A DNA stretch of 64,000 nt. It comes from CAYNRA01 sp046296415. GTDB lineage: Bacteria; Bacteroidota; Bacteroidia; Cytophagales; Spirosomataceae. Positions 8,899-16,692 of the stretch are shown here, in pieces. Under the pieces are notes generated by a model, which did not search any database, was not told where the DNA came from, and saw only the letters and a list, made by a program, of their open reading frames with translations. Position 1 is the stretch's first letter; each line of letters opens with the position of its first letter. Location: assembly GCA_046296415.1 (NCBI GenBank), contig JBKBLN010000001.1, positions 1,116,001 to 1,180,000 on the forward strand, given 5' to 3'. The translations under genes were made by a program, and so were the position numbers.

Positions 8899-10794
8899 TT
8901 ACTTCACTTCTTCGTAATTCACATCGGTTACCCCTTCATCAGCGCCTGTGTTGCTGGCTCCTGGATTTCCGGCTGCAGCTCCACCTTCTGCTTGTTGTGC
9001 GGCGTAAATCTCTTGAGAAGCGGCCTGCCATGCTTGATTCAATTTCTCCATGGAGGCATCAATCGCCGCGATGTCACGTGTGCCGTGCGCAGCTTTCAAT
9101 TCTGTCAAGGCAGCTTCAATAGCTGATTTATTCGAAGCAGATAATTTATCTCCGTATTCTTTCAACTGTTTTTCGGTAGAGAAAATCAGACCATCTGCGG
9201 CATTGACTTTTTCAACCTTTTCTTTTTCAAGACGGTCGGCCTCTTCATTGGCTTTGGCTTCGTCGCGCATCCGTTGGATATCCGCATCCGACAAGCCGGA
9301 GGATGCTTCAATCCGGATTTTCTGCTCTTTGCCGGTGCCTTTGTCTTTGGCGGTTACGTTGAGGATACCGTTGGCATCCACGTCAAAGGTAACTTCCACT
9401 TGAGGAACACCCCGTGGGGCTGGTGGAATACCATCTAGGTGGAAACGTCCGAGTGTCCGGTTCTGATTGGCCATCGGGCGCTCGCCTTGCAATACGTGCA
9501 ATTCGACAGACGGTTGGTTGTCGGCAGCAGTTGAGAAAACTTCGACTTTATTGGTAGGGATGGTCGTATTCGCCTCAATCATTTTGGTGAATACGCCACC
9601 AAGGGTTTCGATACCCAAGGAAAGAGGAATCACATCCAACAATAAGATATCTTTCACTTCACCCGTCAAAACGCCCCCTTGAACAGCCGCGCCAATGGCT
9701 ACTGCCTCATCTGGGTTCACGTTTTTGGATGGTTTCTTGCCAAAGAACTTCTCAACTTCTTCCTGTACACGGGGGATCCGGGTGGAACCACCGACCAAGA
9801 TCACTTCGTCAATGGCGCTGTTGGAAATACCTGCGTTTTTCATCGCACGCTTACAAGGCTCCATCATCCGTTGCAAAAGGGAATCGGCCAATTGTTCGAA
9901 TTTTGCCCGAGTTAACGTGCGTACCAAGTGTTTTGGAATACCGTTGACTGGGAAGATATAAGGCAAGTTGATTTCGGTTTGGGTGGAGCTAGAAAGTTCC
10001 ACTTTAGCACGCTCAGCCGCTTCTTTCAATCGCTGCAACGCCATAGCGTCGTCACGAAGATCGATGCCTTCATCTTTTTTGAATTCTTCAGCTAGCCAGT
10101 TGATGATCACTTGATCAAAGTCATCACCCCCTAGGTGCGTATCTCCGTCTGTGGCTTTAACTTCAAAGACGCCATCGCCTAGATCCAAGATCGAGACGTC
10201 AAACGTACCACCACCTAAGTCGAAAACAACCACCGTAAGATCTTTACCTTGTTTGTCCAAACCGTAGGCCAAGGCAGCAGCTGTTGGCTCGTTGATGATT
10301 CGTTTAACCTCTAAACCGGCAATGGTACCCGCCTCTTTGGTAGCTTGGCGTTCGGCATCGTTAAAATAGGCTGGAACGGTGATTACCGCTTCCGTAACGG
10401 TAGTCCCTAGGTAATCCTCCGCGGTTTGCTTCATTTTTTGAAGAATGAAAGCTGAAATCTCCTGTGGCGTGTATTGACGATCGCCAATACGAACGCGAGG
10501 CGTATTGTTTGGCCCTTGCTCTACATCGTAGGCAACAGTCTTTAATTCTTCACCGACTTCGTTGTAGCGTTTTCCCATGAAACGCTTGATCGACTGAATG
10601 GTATTTTTAGGGTTGGTGATGGCTTGGCGTTTTGCCGGAGCACCCACTTTTTTCTCTCCATTTTCTAAAAATGCGACAATGGATGGTGTGGTCCGTGCCC
10701 CTTCACTGTTGGCAATAACGACCGGCTCATTTCCTTCCATAACCGCGACGCAGGAGTTGGTTGTACCCAAATCTATGCCAATGATTTTTCCCAT
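8899..10794 (-). CDS. dnaK: Chaperone protein DnaK (Hsp70)
   Basis: A 631-residue cytoplasmic ATP-dependent chaperone that folds and refolds proteins with DnaJ and GrpE. All three Hsp70 signatures are present: IGIDLGTTNSCVAVMEG at the N-terminus, VFDLGGGTFDVSILDLGDGV near residue 195, and VILVGGSTRIPRVQE near residue 335. The substrate-binding domain (LLLDVIPLSLGIETLGG onward) and helical lid follow, and the C-terminus ends in an acidic tail (DEGVTDVNYEEVK). Length is normal. No dnaJ or grpE is adjacent, and the gene appears monocistronic with its own strong terminator. Two CTGACA direct repeats lie upstream. Confidence 0.98.
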   Translation of the reverse strand: MGKIIGIDLGTTNSCVAVMEGNEPVVIANSEGARTTPSIVAFLENGEKKVGAPAKRQAITNPKNTIQSIKRFMGKRYNEVGEELKTVAYDVEQGPNNTPRVRIGDRQYTPQEISAFILQKMKQTAEDYLGTTVTEAVITVPAYFNDAERQATKEAGTIAGLEVKRIINEPTAAALAYGLDKQGKDLTVVVFDLGGGTFDVSILDLGDGVFEVKATDGDTHLGGDDFDQVIINWLAEEFKKDEGIDLRDDAMALQRLKEAAERAKVELSSSTQTEINLPYIFPVNGIPKHLVRTLTRAKFEQLADSLLQRMMEPCKRAMKNAGISNSAIDEVILVGGSTRIPRVQEEVEKFFGKKPSKNVNPDEAVAIGAAVQGGVLTGEVKDILLLDVIPLSLGIETLGGVFTKMIEANTTIPTNKVEVFSTAADNQPSVELHVLQGERPMANQNRTLGRFHLDGIPPAPRGVPQVEVTFDVDANGILNVTAKDKGTGKEQKIRIEASSGLSDADIQRMRDEAKANEEADRLEKEKVEKVNAADGLIFSTEKQLKEYGDKLSASNKSAIEAALTELKAAHGTRDIAAIDASMEKLNQAWQAASQEIYAAQQAEGGAAAGNPGASNTGADEGVTDVNYEEVK

Positions 10795-10867
10795 GATTAG
10801 CTATGTTCTGTTTGTGTATTAATTCGTTACAAACTATTGAACAATAGATATGCCAAGGAAGAAATGG

Positions 10868-10894
10868 CTGACAGAATGGCACAATGACCTGACA
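10868..10894 (-). promoter_or_regulatory. Paired CTGACA repeats upstream of dnaK
   Basis: CTGACA occurs at 10868-10873 and again at 10889-10894, exactly 21 bases apart (about two helical turns), 74 bases or more upstream of the dnaK start. On the transcribed strand the elements read TGTCAG. The spacing suggests a protein-binding site, possibly for heat-shock control, but the factor is unknown. Confidence 0.35.
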
Positions 10895-10899
10895 AAACC

Positions 10900-10929
10900 A
10901 AAAAGAGCAGCGATTTCGCTGCTCTTTTT
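10900..10929 (-). terminator. Terminator of the GT2/FAD-oxidoreductase unit
   Basis: AAAAGAGCAGCG (10901-10912) pairs with CGCTGCTCTTTT (10917-10928) around a four-base loop, with A/T runs on both sides. It lies 11 bases after the stop of the minus-strand oxidoreductase gene and would also work on the other strand. Confidence 0.85.
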
Positions 10930-10939
10930 GACGTATATT

Positions 10940-12331
10940 TTATTTGCCCCAGTTTGCGTTGGCAGTTTCTGGGAAGAATAAGGTGAGTTCGGGTACTTGG
11001 AGAACCATCCGATTGGCCCATTCCACCCCTTGCATCAAGGAGTGGTCTTGATTGGAGACTTCGTATTTCCAAGCTCCAAATCGACCTCGGGACTGAATCC
11101 CCCGTTTTTCAAGGGCTGGCAATACCGTTTTTAGTATATGATCCCGCTCAACAGATGGCGTAGGGTATCCATACTCTGTGGAGAAATGGAATTTTGAAAT
11201 GATTTGATCTTTTGATTCAATCAAGTCATCTTCCAACAAGGCCGCAATAGTCTGTTCCATTAATTGGGCATGATCAACCGGTTTTGCGGAAGACTCCGAG
11301 GTTTCAGTCATCAAAGACCAGTGTTGATTGATATCTGGAACGTTGTATGGGCTGTAATTGGAAAATACCGTAATGCGGTAATAGGGGCTATTTGATTCGG
11401 GGAAATACATCCAACACTTCGAGGCCAATTCTGGTTTGGGTTTACCGGTTAGACCAATTCCTACGACATGAGTGGATGAATGCTTGAGACCTTGGGCGGC
11501 TTGGATAATTTCCGGTTCCAAACCCTTGACACGTTGGGTGAACAAATCAACCGGCATGGTCGACATAAGGTGTTCGTATTGAACGACCTCACCCGTGCTC
11601 AACGTAATTTCTTTTGCTATCGGGTCGACAGATTCAACGGCGCTATTTAATTTAAAATACTCGGCCCCGATTAATTCTGATACCGCTTTCCAAATGGCGC
11701 CTGTTCCACCTTTTTTGGGAAATTGGAAAGTATTATTGGGTCCCCAAGAATAATCCTCCTTATCAAATAAGATATTTTCTGTCACACGTTGAAGATCGGT
11801 GATGGCAACGCGCTCACCAATCCAGTTATATGCCATTTCCTCGGCAGGGTAGGCCCAAACTTTGAAGTTATATGGGATCATAAATACCTCAGCCAAACCT
11901 TTTCCAAAGGTTCGATCAATCCATTCTCGGAAGTTAGCAGGTTTTCCGGATTGACTTAGTTTGTATTGTTCGATAAGACCACTCAAACATTTCCACATGA
12001 TCTCCTTAGGAAGGTATTTGATATTGTTTTGGAACGGGTAGGGGACAAACCGGTTGTGGATCCAAACCCAGCTTTCTCGTTGATGCGATAACCAACCATC
12101 TTTCCCCAAGGCTTTGATCATCAATTGATCAAAATAAGCATAATGTGAAAATTGAACGTGGCCACCAATATCCCATGTAAATTGATTTTCATCGACAAAG
12201 CTGGTTGCCAAACCACCAATGTAATTTTCTTTTTCAAGTAGAATGAAATCGGTTTCTCCTAGCTCTTTTAACCGGTAGGCGGCTCCAAGTCCAGTGGGTC
12301 CAGTTCCGATGATGACATATTTCTTTTTCAT
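10940..12331 (-). CDS. FAD-dependent oxidoreductase, UDP-galactopyranose mutase/protoporphyrinogen oxidase-like
   Basis: A 463-residue flavoprotein. The N-terminus has the dinucleotide-binding fingerprint VIIGTGPTGLGAAYRL followed about 20 residues later by an acidic strand end (LLEKENYIGG). WVWIHNRFVPYPFQNN near residue 90 and the spacing of the domains recall UDP-galactopyranose mutase-like and amine-oxidase-type FAD enzymes. It lacks a close match to classical Glf, so the substrate is not assignable. Its start is 13 bases after the stop of a GT2 glycosyltransferase gene, which suggests a joint role in making or modifying a surface glycan or glycolipid. An automatic label of protoporphyrinogen oxidase would be unsafe. 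Confidence 0.7.
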   Translation of the reverse strand: MKKKYVIIGTGPTGLGAAYRLKELGETDFILLEKENYIGGLATSFVDENQFTWDIGGHVQFSHYAYFDQLMIKALGKDGWLSHQRESWVWIHNRFVPYPFQNNIKYLPKEIMWKCLSGLIEQYKLSQSGKPANFREWIDRTFGKGLAEVFMIPYNFKVWAYPAEEMAYNWIGERVAITDLQRVTENILFDKEDYSWGPNNTFQFPKKGGTGAIWKAVSELIGAEYFKLNSAVESVDPIAKEITLSTGEVVQYEHLMSTMPVDLFTQRVKGLEPEIIQAAQGLKHSSTHVVGIGLTGKPKPELASKCWMYFPESNSPYYRITVFSNYSPYNVPDINQHWSLMTETSESSAKPVDHAQLMEQTIAALLEDDLIESKDQIISKFHFSTEYGYPTPSVERDHILKTVLPALEKRGIQSRGRFGAWKYEVSNQDHSLMQGVEWANRMVLQVPELTLFFPETANANWGK

Positions 12332-12344
12332 GGTGGTTTGTTGA

Positions 12345-13079
12345 TTACAGTTGTCGAATTCGGGTATTGAGCGTGAGACGGAAGGAAGCTAATTCTTGAA
12401 AGCTTTGCCAACAAACTTTCAGAAGTTTCATTTTTTGGATAGAAACCTCTCCAGTCATTCTCGATTTATGAGTAATAGGGATATTGAAGAGATTTTGACC
12501 TGATTTTTTGGCCATCACCGCAAGGAAAATATTCGGAGCAAATGGGGTAGGCTGAGGTAATTGGGCCAATAACCTTTTCATAAAACTCCCTTTGATCAAA
12601 CGGAATGGGATGTTGGAATCTTGGATTAAGGTACCATAGATAAAGAACAAGCTATACCGTAAAATTTGGGTAACAAATAGCCGAAACGGAGCGTCAAAAC
12701 GGTGTTGTCTATAGCCTAAAATAAAATCCGATTGATCTCTTTTCGCCCAAAGTTTCATGAAGTCATCGGTAACGAATTGGTCATCCGAGTCAGTTTGGAA
12801 TATATACTCCGCCCCGAGTTCAACGGCAAGCCTATAGCCATTTACTACCGCATTGCCATGACCACCATTGGGTTGATTCACAGCGTGCAAGGTCGCATTG
12901 TGTGGGGCTAATTGAGCTAAGATCTCACCTGTTTTATCTTTCGATCCATCATTGATGACGATGAGTTTGGCCTCATTGGGGAAATGTGTATCGAGGTAGG
13001 ATGTCCATTGTTTCACCACATCTTCAATACAGTCCTGCTCATTGTATGCAGGCATGACTACTGCCAAAGTTAATTTCAT
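12345..13079 (-). CDS. Family 2 glycosyltransferase (polyprenyl-phosphate type)
   Basis: A 244-residue GT-A fold transferase. Seen: N-terminal VVMPAYNEQDCIEDVV, the nucleotide-binding strand LIVINDGSKDKTGEIL (about 39-54), the PNGGHGNAVVNGYRLAVELG segment of the DPM1/GtrB group, and the metal-binding acidic cluster QTDSDDQF (Asp97-Asp100). It has no clear paired C-terminal membrane helices; a hydrophobic stretch near LRYSLFFIYG may associate with the membrane. The product is probably a sugar attached to a lipid carrier, with the acceptor unknown. It is the first gene of a two-gene unit with the FAD enzyme. Confidence 0.85.
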   Translation of the reverse strand: MKLTLAVVMPAYNEQDCIEDVVKQWTSYLDTHFPNEAKLIVINDGSKDKTGEILAQLAPHNATLHAVNQPNGGHGNAVVNGYRLAVELGAEYIFQTDSDDQFVTDDFMKLWAKRDQSDFILGYRQHRFDAPFRLFVTQILRYSLFFIYGTLIQDSNIPFRLIKGSFMKRLLAQLPQPTPFAPNIFLAVMAKKSGQNLFNIPITHKSRMTGEVSIQKMKLLKVCWQSFQELASFRLTLNTRIRQL

Positions 13080-13182
13080 AAACCGTTGATTACCGGACTT
13101 CGAGAATCCTTCCTTTCTGCAAAACTACACGGAAAGCCGTACTTTTCAAAAGAAACAGATGTAATCTGCCGATGTGAATTTG

Positions 13183-14538
13183 TTACTTTCCAATTCGGAA
13201 TCCTAAACCCCATTGAAATTGGATTTGGCTGTTCACATAATTCAAGCCTAAACGGACGATTCCGTAATTGGCCACATTGACCACACCTCCCGCTTCCGCA
13301 ATGAAGCGGTAGTTCTGTTCACCGGTATATTTGATCCAAGAGGTCCCTTTGAAATTACCATCTGAGCTGATTCGATCTGCCTCAAAATAAGCAGCTTCAT
13401 TTTGAATGCCCACGCCCATGTAGATGTGAATGGGGTGAAATACCGCGAAATTCCCACCTAAAATTGCCGCCCATTGATTTTCTTGGACGTCACCCGTATA
13501 CTGAACCGATCCATCGAAATTTAGGTAACCGTCTTCGTCCACAGTATAAAACAATCCTCCCCTTGAAAGGAGCTCCCGATTGGATTTTAATTTAAAATAA
13601 GCCCGACTTCCCTTAACAGCCAATCCACCTATTGAAATTCCAATGGCATTCATGGGGTCACGTTCGTAAGCTAGGTAGGTGAAGGGTTGAGGACTTGATT
13701 TTTGCCGAAGTTTGGCAGCACTCAGTTTTCTTTGGACTTCCTCACGGTATTTTCCGTTCGGATAGGATTGTAGATAGGTTTGGTAGCCTGTAATGGCTTC
13801 CGCCCAGTTTTTTCGCTGGTAGCCTCTTTCCCCAGTTTGAAAATAGGCGAATTCTAATGATGCGTTGGCCTCGACGATTCGCTTACCAGAAGGAAAATTA
13901 GCTAAAAACTGCTGCCATCCCGACACAGTTTGAGTTGCTTCGGCTGTGGCATAGGACTCATTTTCAAGGGCATCCAATTTGAATGCATTGGCCTCTCTTA
14001 CAAAGTTCCCTTGTGGAAAGTTTTGCAAGTACTGGGAAAATGAGTTGGAGGTAAATTGTTGTTTTGCGGTTTCAAAGGCATTTCGATCGGCCTCCAAAAT
14101 GCGTTGACGAGCTAGTTTGGCCTCCTCACTGGTTGGAAATTTTGAAATAAAGGTCTGATATCCATTGAGGGTGTTCAGAGAAGTAGCCAAAATCCAAGAA
14201 ACAGATTGCCGATGTGGGCCGTAGGGATATCGATCCAGGTAGGTTTGAGCAATCATCTGATTTCGTTCGTTCAATACTCGTTGATACAAACTGGATTCTT
14301 CTTGGATGTTTTTCCGAACCAAAGGAATCCACTTATCCAATTCATATTTGGCAACAAGCTGCAATTCGTTGGGATTGCTAGGGAAAGCATCGATAAATTG
14401 ATCGATAATCTGCTGAGCCTCTTGCCAATCTTGCCGAGCAACAGAAAGTTCCACACGCCGGGGAGCTTGTAAATCTTGGGCGGCCAATTGTATGGAGGTC
14501 AGAAGAGTCAGGAGTACTCCAAAATAGACAATGCGCAT
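13183..14538 (-). CDS. Secreted protein with TPR-like repeats and a C-terminal outer-membrane-type domain, function unknown
   Basis: A 451-residue protein with a signal peptide (MRIVYFGVLLTLL ... AAQ, cleavage about residue 21). Residues about 25-275 are helical, with repeated phrases of the type YQTYLQSYPNGKYREE, YLQNFPQGNFVREA and FLANFPSGKRIVEA. They resemble degenerate tetratricopeptide (outer-membrane lipoprotein/BamD-like) repeats. From about residue 290 the sequence switches to alternating beta strands ending GLNYVNSQIQFQWGLGFRIG, as in small outer-membrane barrels. The family is not one I can name. It starts 10 bases after the stop of another secreted protein, so the two are probably co-transcribed. 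Confidence 0.6.
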   Translation of the reverse strand: MRIVYFGVLLTLLTSIQLAAQDLQAPRRVELSVARQDWQEAQQIIDQFIDAFPSNPNELQLVAKYELDKWIPLVRKNIQEESSLYQRVLNERNQMIAQTYLDRYPYGPHRQSVSWILATSLNTLNGYQTFISKFPTSEEAKLARQRILEADRNAFETAKQQFTSNSFSQYLQNFPQGNFVREANAFKLDALENESYATAEATQTVSGWQQFLANFPSGKRIVEANASLEFAYFQTGERGYQRKNWAEAITGYQTYLQSYPNGKYREEVQRKLSAAKLRQKSSPQPFTYLAYERDPMNAIGISIGGLAVKGSRAYFKLKSNRELLSRGGLFYTVDEDGYLNFDGSVQYTGDVQENQWAAILGGNFAVFHPIHIYMGVGIQNEAAYFEADRISSDGNFKGTSWIKYTGEQNYRFIAEAGGVVNVANYGIVRLGLNYVNSQIQFQWGLGFRIGK

Positions 14539-14548
14539 GATGTTTAGG

Positions 14549-15043
14549 TTAGTTTAGGAATGGATCTCGTTTGGTCGAACTCTTATCAGCGTTATCGCGC
14601 AAGGAAATGATTTTCAAATAGACCAGTGCATTTTTCACACTGACATTGTTATCCATTCCCGACAACGAGTTGATGAATAAGGTTTTGTGGTTTTTGAACG
14701 TGGCGTCGTCACCCTCTTGGGAAGTCATTTGGCGAAATGTCTGTTGTAAACAATTGAAGGTTCCAGGACGACATTGCAAGGAAAGGTAGTGGTCGCCCTC
14801 AGAACTGACCCCATGGTCAAATTCGACTTCCCGTAAGTTGAATCGAAATTCGGTCCGAAGGTTTCGGGTAACCCAAATGAAATTGGTTTCTCCGTTTGGC
14901 CCCAACGTAAAACTGTGGAAAACGGGATCAGCAATTTTCATTTTTTTGTTGATGTACTCGATGGTTTGTTCTACCGTAAAATTTTGTCCGGATGCTGAGA
15001 GTGTACTAAAGAGGAGTAAAAGGAGTAGAAATTGTTTGTTCAT
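14549..15043 (-). CDS. Small secreted protein of unknown function
   Basis: About 164 residues starting at MNKQFLLLLLLFSTLSASGQ; an in-frame ATG nine bases upstream (15052) is less likely because it puts His-Gly before the signal peptide. After cleavage near GQN, the mature chain is soluble, mostly beta in appearance, with two cysteines close together (QCRPGTFNCLQQ) that could form a disulphide. I do not recognise the family. It is directly upstream of the TPR/barrel protein, and both probably act in the periplasm. Confidence 0.55.
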   Translation of the reverse strand: MNKQFLLLLLLFSTLSASGQNFTVEQTIEYINKKMKIADPVFHSFTLGPNGETNFIWVTRNLRTEFRFNLREVEFDHGVSSEGDHYLSLQCRPGTFNCLQQTFRQMTSQEGDDATFKNHKTLFINSLSGMDNNVSVKNALVYLKIISLRDNADKSSTKRDPFLN

Positions 15044-15097
15044 GCCGTGCATCGGTTAATAAACAGACGCAATATAGAGAATTTACCTATAATCCAT

Positions 15098-15130
15098 AAA
15101 AAAGCCACCCGTGAAATAAGGTGGCTTTTT
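15098..15130 (-). terminator. Terminator after the DUF937-like gene
   Basis: AAAAAGCCACC (15099-15109) pairs perfectly with GGTGGCTTTTT (15120-15130) around a ten-base loop. On the minus strand the stem ends in a T run. It is 20 bases beyond the stop of the minus-strand gene. Confidence 0.85.
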
Positions 15131-15149
15131 GGGCGAAATAGGAGTTTCC

Positions 15150-15707
15150 TTATTTTTTTCCGAACAGGCCACCCAGCATGGAGCCAAGTCCGCCCCCTTT
15201 GGTGGCTTGACCGGCTATGTTCATGACATCTTGCATGTCTAATTTTCCATCAGCCATGGCATTGGATACAGATCCCATTATACCTGCCACATCCATTCCT
15301 CCTTGATTACCCGCTAAGCCTTGAACCAACCCTTCCATATTGATGGATGCGTCATTGGGGTCATTGACTTTCGATACCAACTGATCCATGACCATAGGTA
15401 AAACGCTTTGAACAATACCATTGGCTACACTAGGATTGAACCCAAACTTTTCGGCTAATGCTCCTACGGCGTTTTGAGCCAAGGCATTTACCATTGGATT
15501 TCCAGCAGCTGCCTGTCCTCCACCTTTGAAAAGCCCCGCCAATTGAGAAACCCCTTGAGGTGAGGCCAGTTGACTTCCGAGGCCACTCATCAAGGTGGAC
15601 GTTATTGTTTGCATCACGTCGTTGTTTTGTTCATTGGGAACAGCCGGATTTTGAACAACGGCCTGCTGACTGGCTTGTTGAACAAGCGTTTGAAGAATAT
15701 CAAGCAT
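15150..15707 (-). CDS. DUF937/YidB-like small protein
   Basis: A 185-residue cytoplasmic protein rich in Gly, Ala, Gln and Met. The central part (LAGLFKGGGQAAAGNPMVNA; AEKFGFNPSVANGIVQSVLP) resembles DUF937/YidB proteins, whose role is not established. The C-terminus is a glycine-rich tail ending GSMLGGLFGKK. There is no signal peptide. It is a single-gene unit with its own terminator, between the secreted-protein pair and the ribosomal protein genes. Confidence 0.6.
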   Translation of the reverse strand: MLDILQTLVQQASQQAVVQNPAVPNEQNNDVMQTITSTLMSGLGSQLASPQGVSQLAGLFKGGGQAAAGNPMVNALAQNAVGALAEKFGFNPSVANGIVQSVLPMVMDQLVSKVNDPNDASINMEGLVQGLAGNQGGMDVAGIMGSVSNAMADGKLDMQDVMNIAGQATKGGGLGSMLGGLFGKK

Positions 15708-15760
15708 ACAAGTAGAGGTTAAAAATTTTAGAATAAGACGTTGAGGTTTAGAAAGGTAAC

Positions 15761-15793
15761 AAAAAAAAAGACATCCTCGAAGAGAATGTCTTT
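15761..15793 (-). terminator. Terminator of rpmI-rplT
   Basis: AAAGACATCCTC (15767-15778) pairs with GAGAATGTCTTT (15782-15793), with one G-U pair in the minus-strand RNA and a three-base loop, followed on that strand by nine T. It lies 21 bases after the rplT stop. Confidence 0.85.
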
Positions 15794-15813
15794 AAATCGG
15801 ATGAGATCCGGAC

Positions 15814-16158
15814 TTATTTTACTTTATCTACGATGGCTTTGAATGCCTCAGGGTGATTCAAGGCAAGATCAGCCAACACTTTTCTGTTCAGTTCGATACC
15901 TGCATTTGATAATTTGTTCATCAAAACAGAGTACGAGAGACCGTTGATGCGGGCTGCGGCGTTGATCCGAACAATCCACAAACGACGGAAACTTCTTTTC
16001 TTTTGCTTGCGGCCGATGTATGCATACACCAAACCTTTCTCAACGGCATTTTTAGCTACCGTCCAAACATTTTTGCGACGGCCATAATAACCTTTCGCTA
16101 ATTTGAGAATTCTTTTTCTGCGTGCTTTCGACGCAACATGATTGACACTACGTGGCAT
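15814..16158 (-). CDS. rplT: 50S ribosomal protein L20
   Basis: A 114-residue protein with the characteristic start MPRSVNHVASKARRKRILKL, AKGYYGRRKNVWTVAKNAVE and the signature RIN(A)AARINGLSYS. It binds 23S rRNA early in large-subunit assembly. It follows rpmI by 85 bases on the minus strand. Length is normal. Confidence 0.98.
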   Translation of the reverse strand: MPRSVNHVASKARRKRILKLAKGYYGRRKNVWTVAKNAVEKGLVYAYIGRKQKKRSFRRLWIVRINAAARINGLSYSVLMNKLSNAGIELNRKVLADLALNHPEAFKAIVDKVK

Positions 16159-16243
16159 ACTTTTCGTTTTTTTGACTTCGGCGGGTTATTTAACCTCTTT
16201 TTTGGCCGTTTGTCGGGTGAAACATGAGAACCTGTGCGTAAAA

Positions 16244-16438
16244 TTACGCGATGATCAACGCTTTGATACGAGCCTCATCCTGTGGTGAAACCAAGGTGGA
16301 AGAAGCTAATACACGTTTTCTTTTGGTTGACTTTTTAGTCAAAATGTGGCTGCGGAAAGCATGCTTACGCTTGATTTTCCCCGTGCCAGTAATTTTGAAG
16401 CGTTTTTTTGCTCCAGAATTCGACTTTTGCTTTGGCAT
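16244..16438 (-). CDS. rpmI: 50S ribosomal protein L35
   Basis: 64 residues starting MPKQKSNSGAKKRFKITGTG. The ATG at 16438 is chosen because everything upstream in the frame (MRTIYFFYSF...) is unlike L35 and the usual MPK-type start fits. The protein is very basic, with the KRKHAFRSHIL and KRKR segments typical of the family. infC and thrS, which commonly precede rpmI-rplT, are absent: the next upstream gene is the divergent dnaE. Confidence 0.97.
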   Translation of the reverse strand: MPKQKSNSGAKKRFKITGTGKIKRKHAFRSHILTKKSTKRKRVLASSTLVSPQDEARIKALIIA

Positions 16439-16608
16439 CGTACGAAACAGTTTAAATGAATAGAAAAAGTAAATAGTGCGCAAAGTTCGTGAATTATAGG
16501 GAAAAAACCTAATCTACTCTGCATTCAATGGTATTCATTCCATTTTAGCCTTGTAAATGATCCTCTTCAATATGGATCAATACTTCATGGTAGGGTTTTA
16601 TTCGATTC

Positions 16609-16668
16609 TGGATATTCTGATATCCAAAAGATGGGTATTGTTCCACAACCCCCATCTTTGTACTTTTG
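16609..16668 (+). promoter_or_regulatory. dnaE promoter with an adjacent small palindrome
   Basis: TTG at 16638-16640 and TACTTTTG at 16661-16668 are separated by 20 bases, a full match to the Bacteroidota TTG/TAnnTTTG promoter. The predicted start near 16675 leaves about 18 bases before ATG 16693. TGGATAT-TCTG-ATATCCA (16609-16626) is a 7-bp inverted repeat just upstream of the -33 box and could be an operator. Confidence 0.7.
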
Positions 16669-16692
16669 CCCTTTCATTCTGTCCCCGCTGTC

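Noticed and set aside
10840..10855. Sigma-54-like element upstream of dnaK on the minus strand (TGGCATATCTATTGTT)
   Set aside because: It matches the -24/-12 consensus except that the essential GC at -12 is GT, and no sigma-54 activator gene is nearby. The chance of such a partial match in AT-rich DNA is high.
10940..12331. Protoporphyrinogen oxidase or true UDP-galactopyranose mutase
   Set aside because: Only the FAD-binding fold is clear. The neighbour is a GT2 gene rather than haem genes, and I cannot match the active-site residues of Glf.
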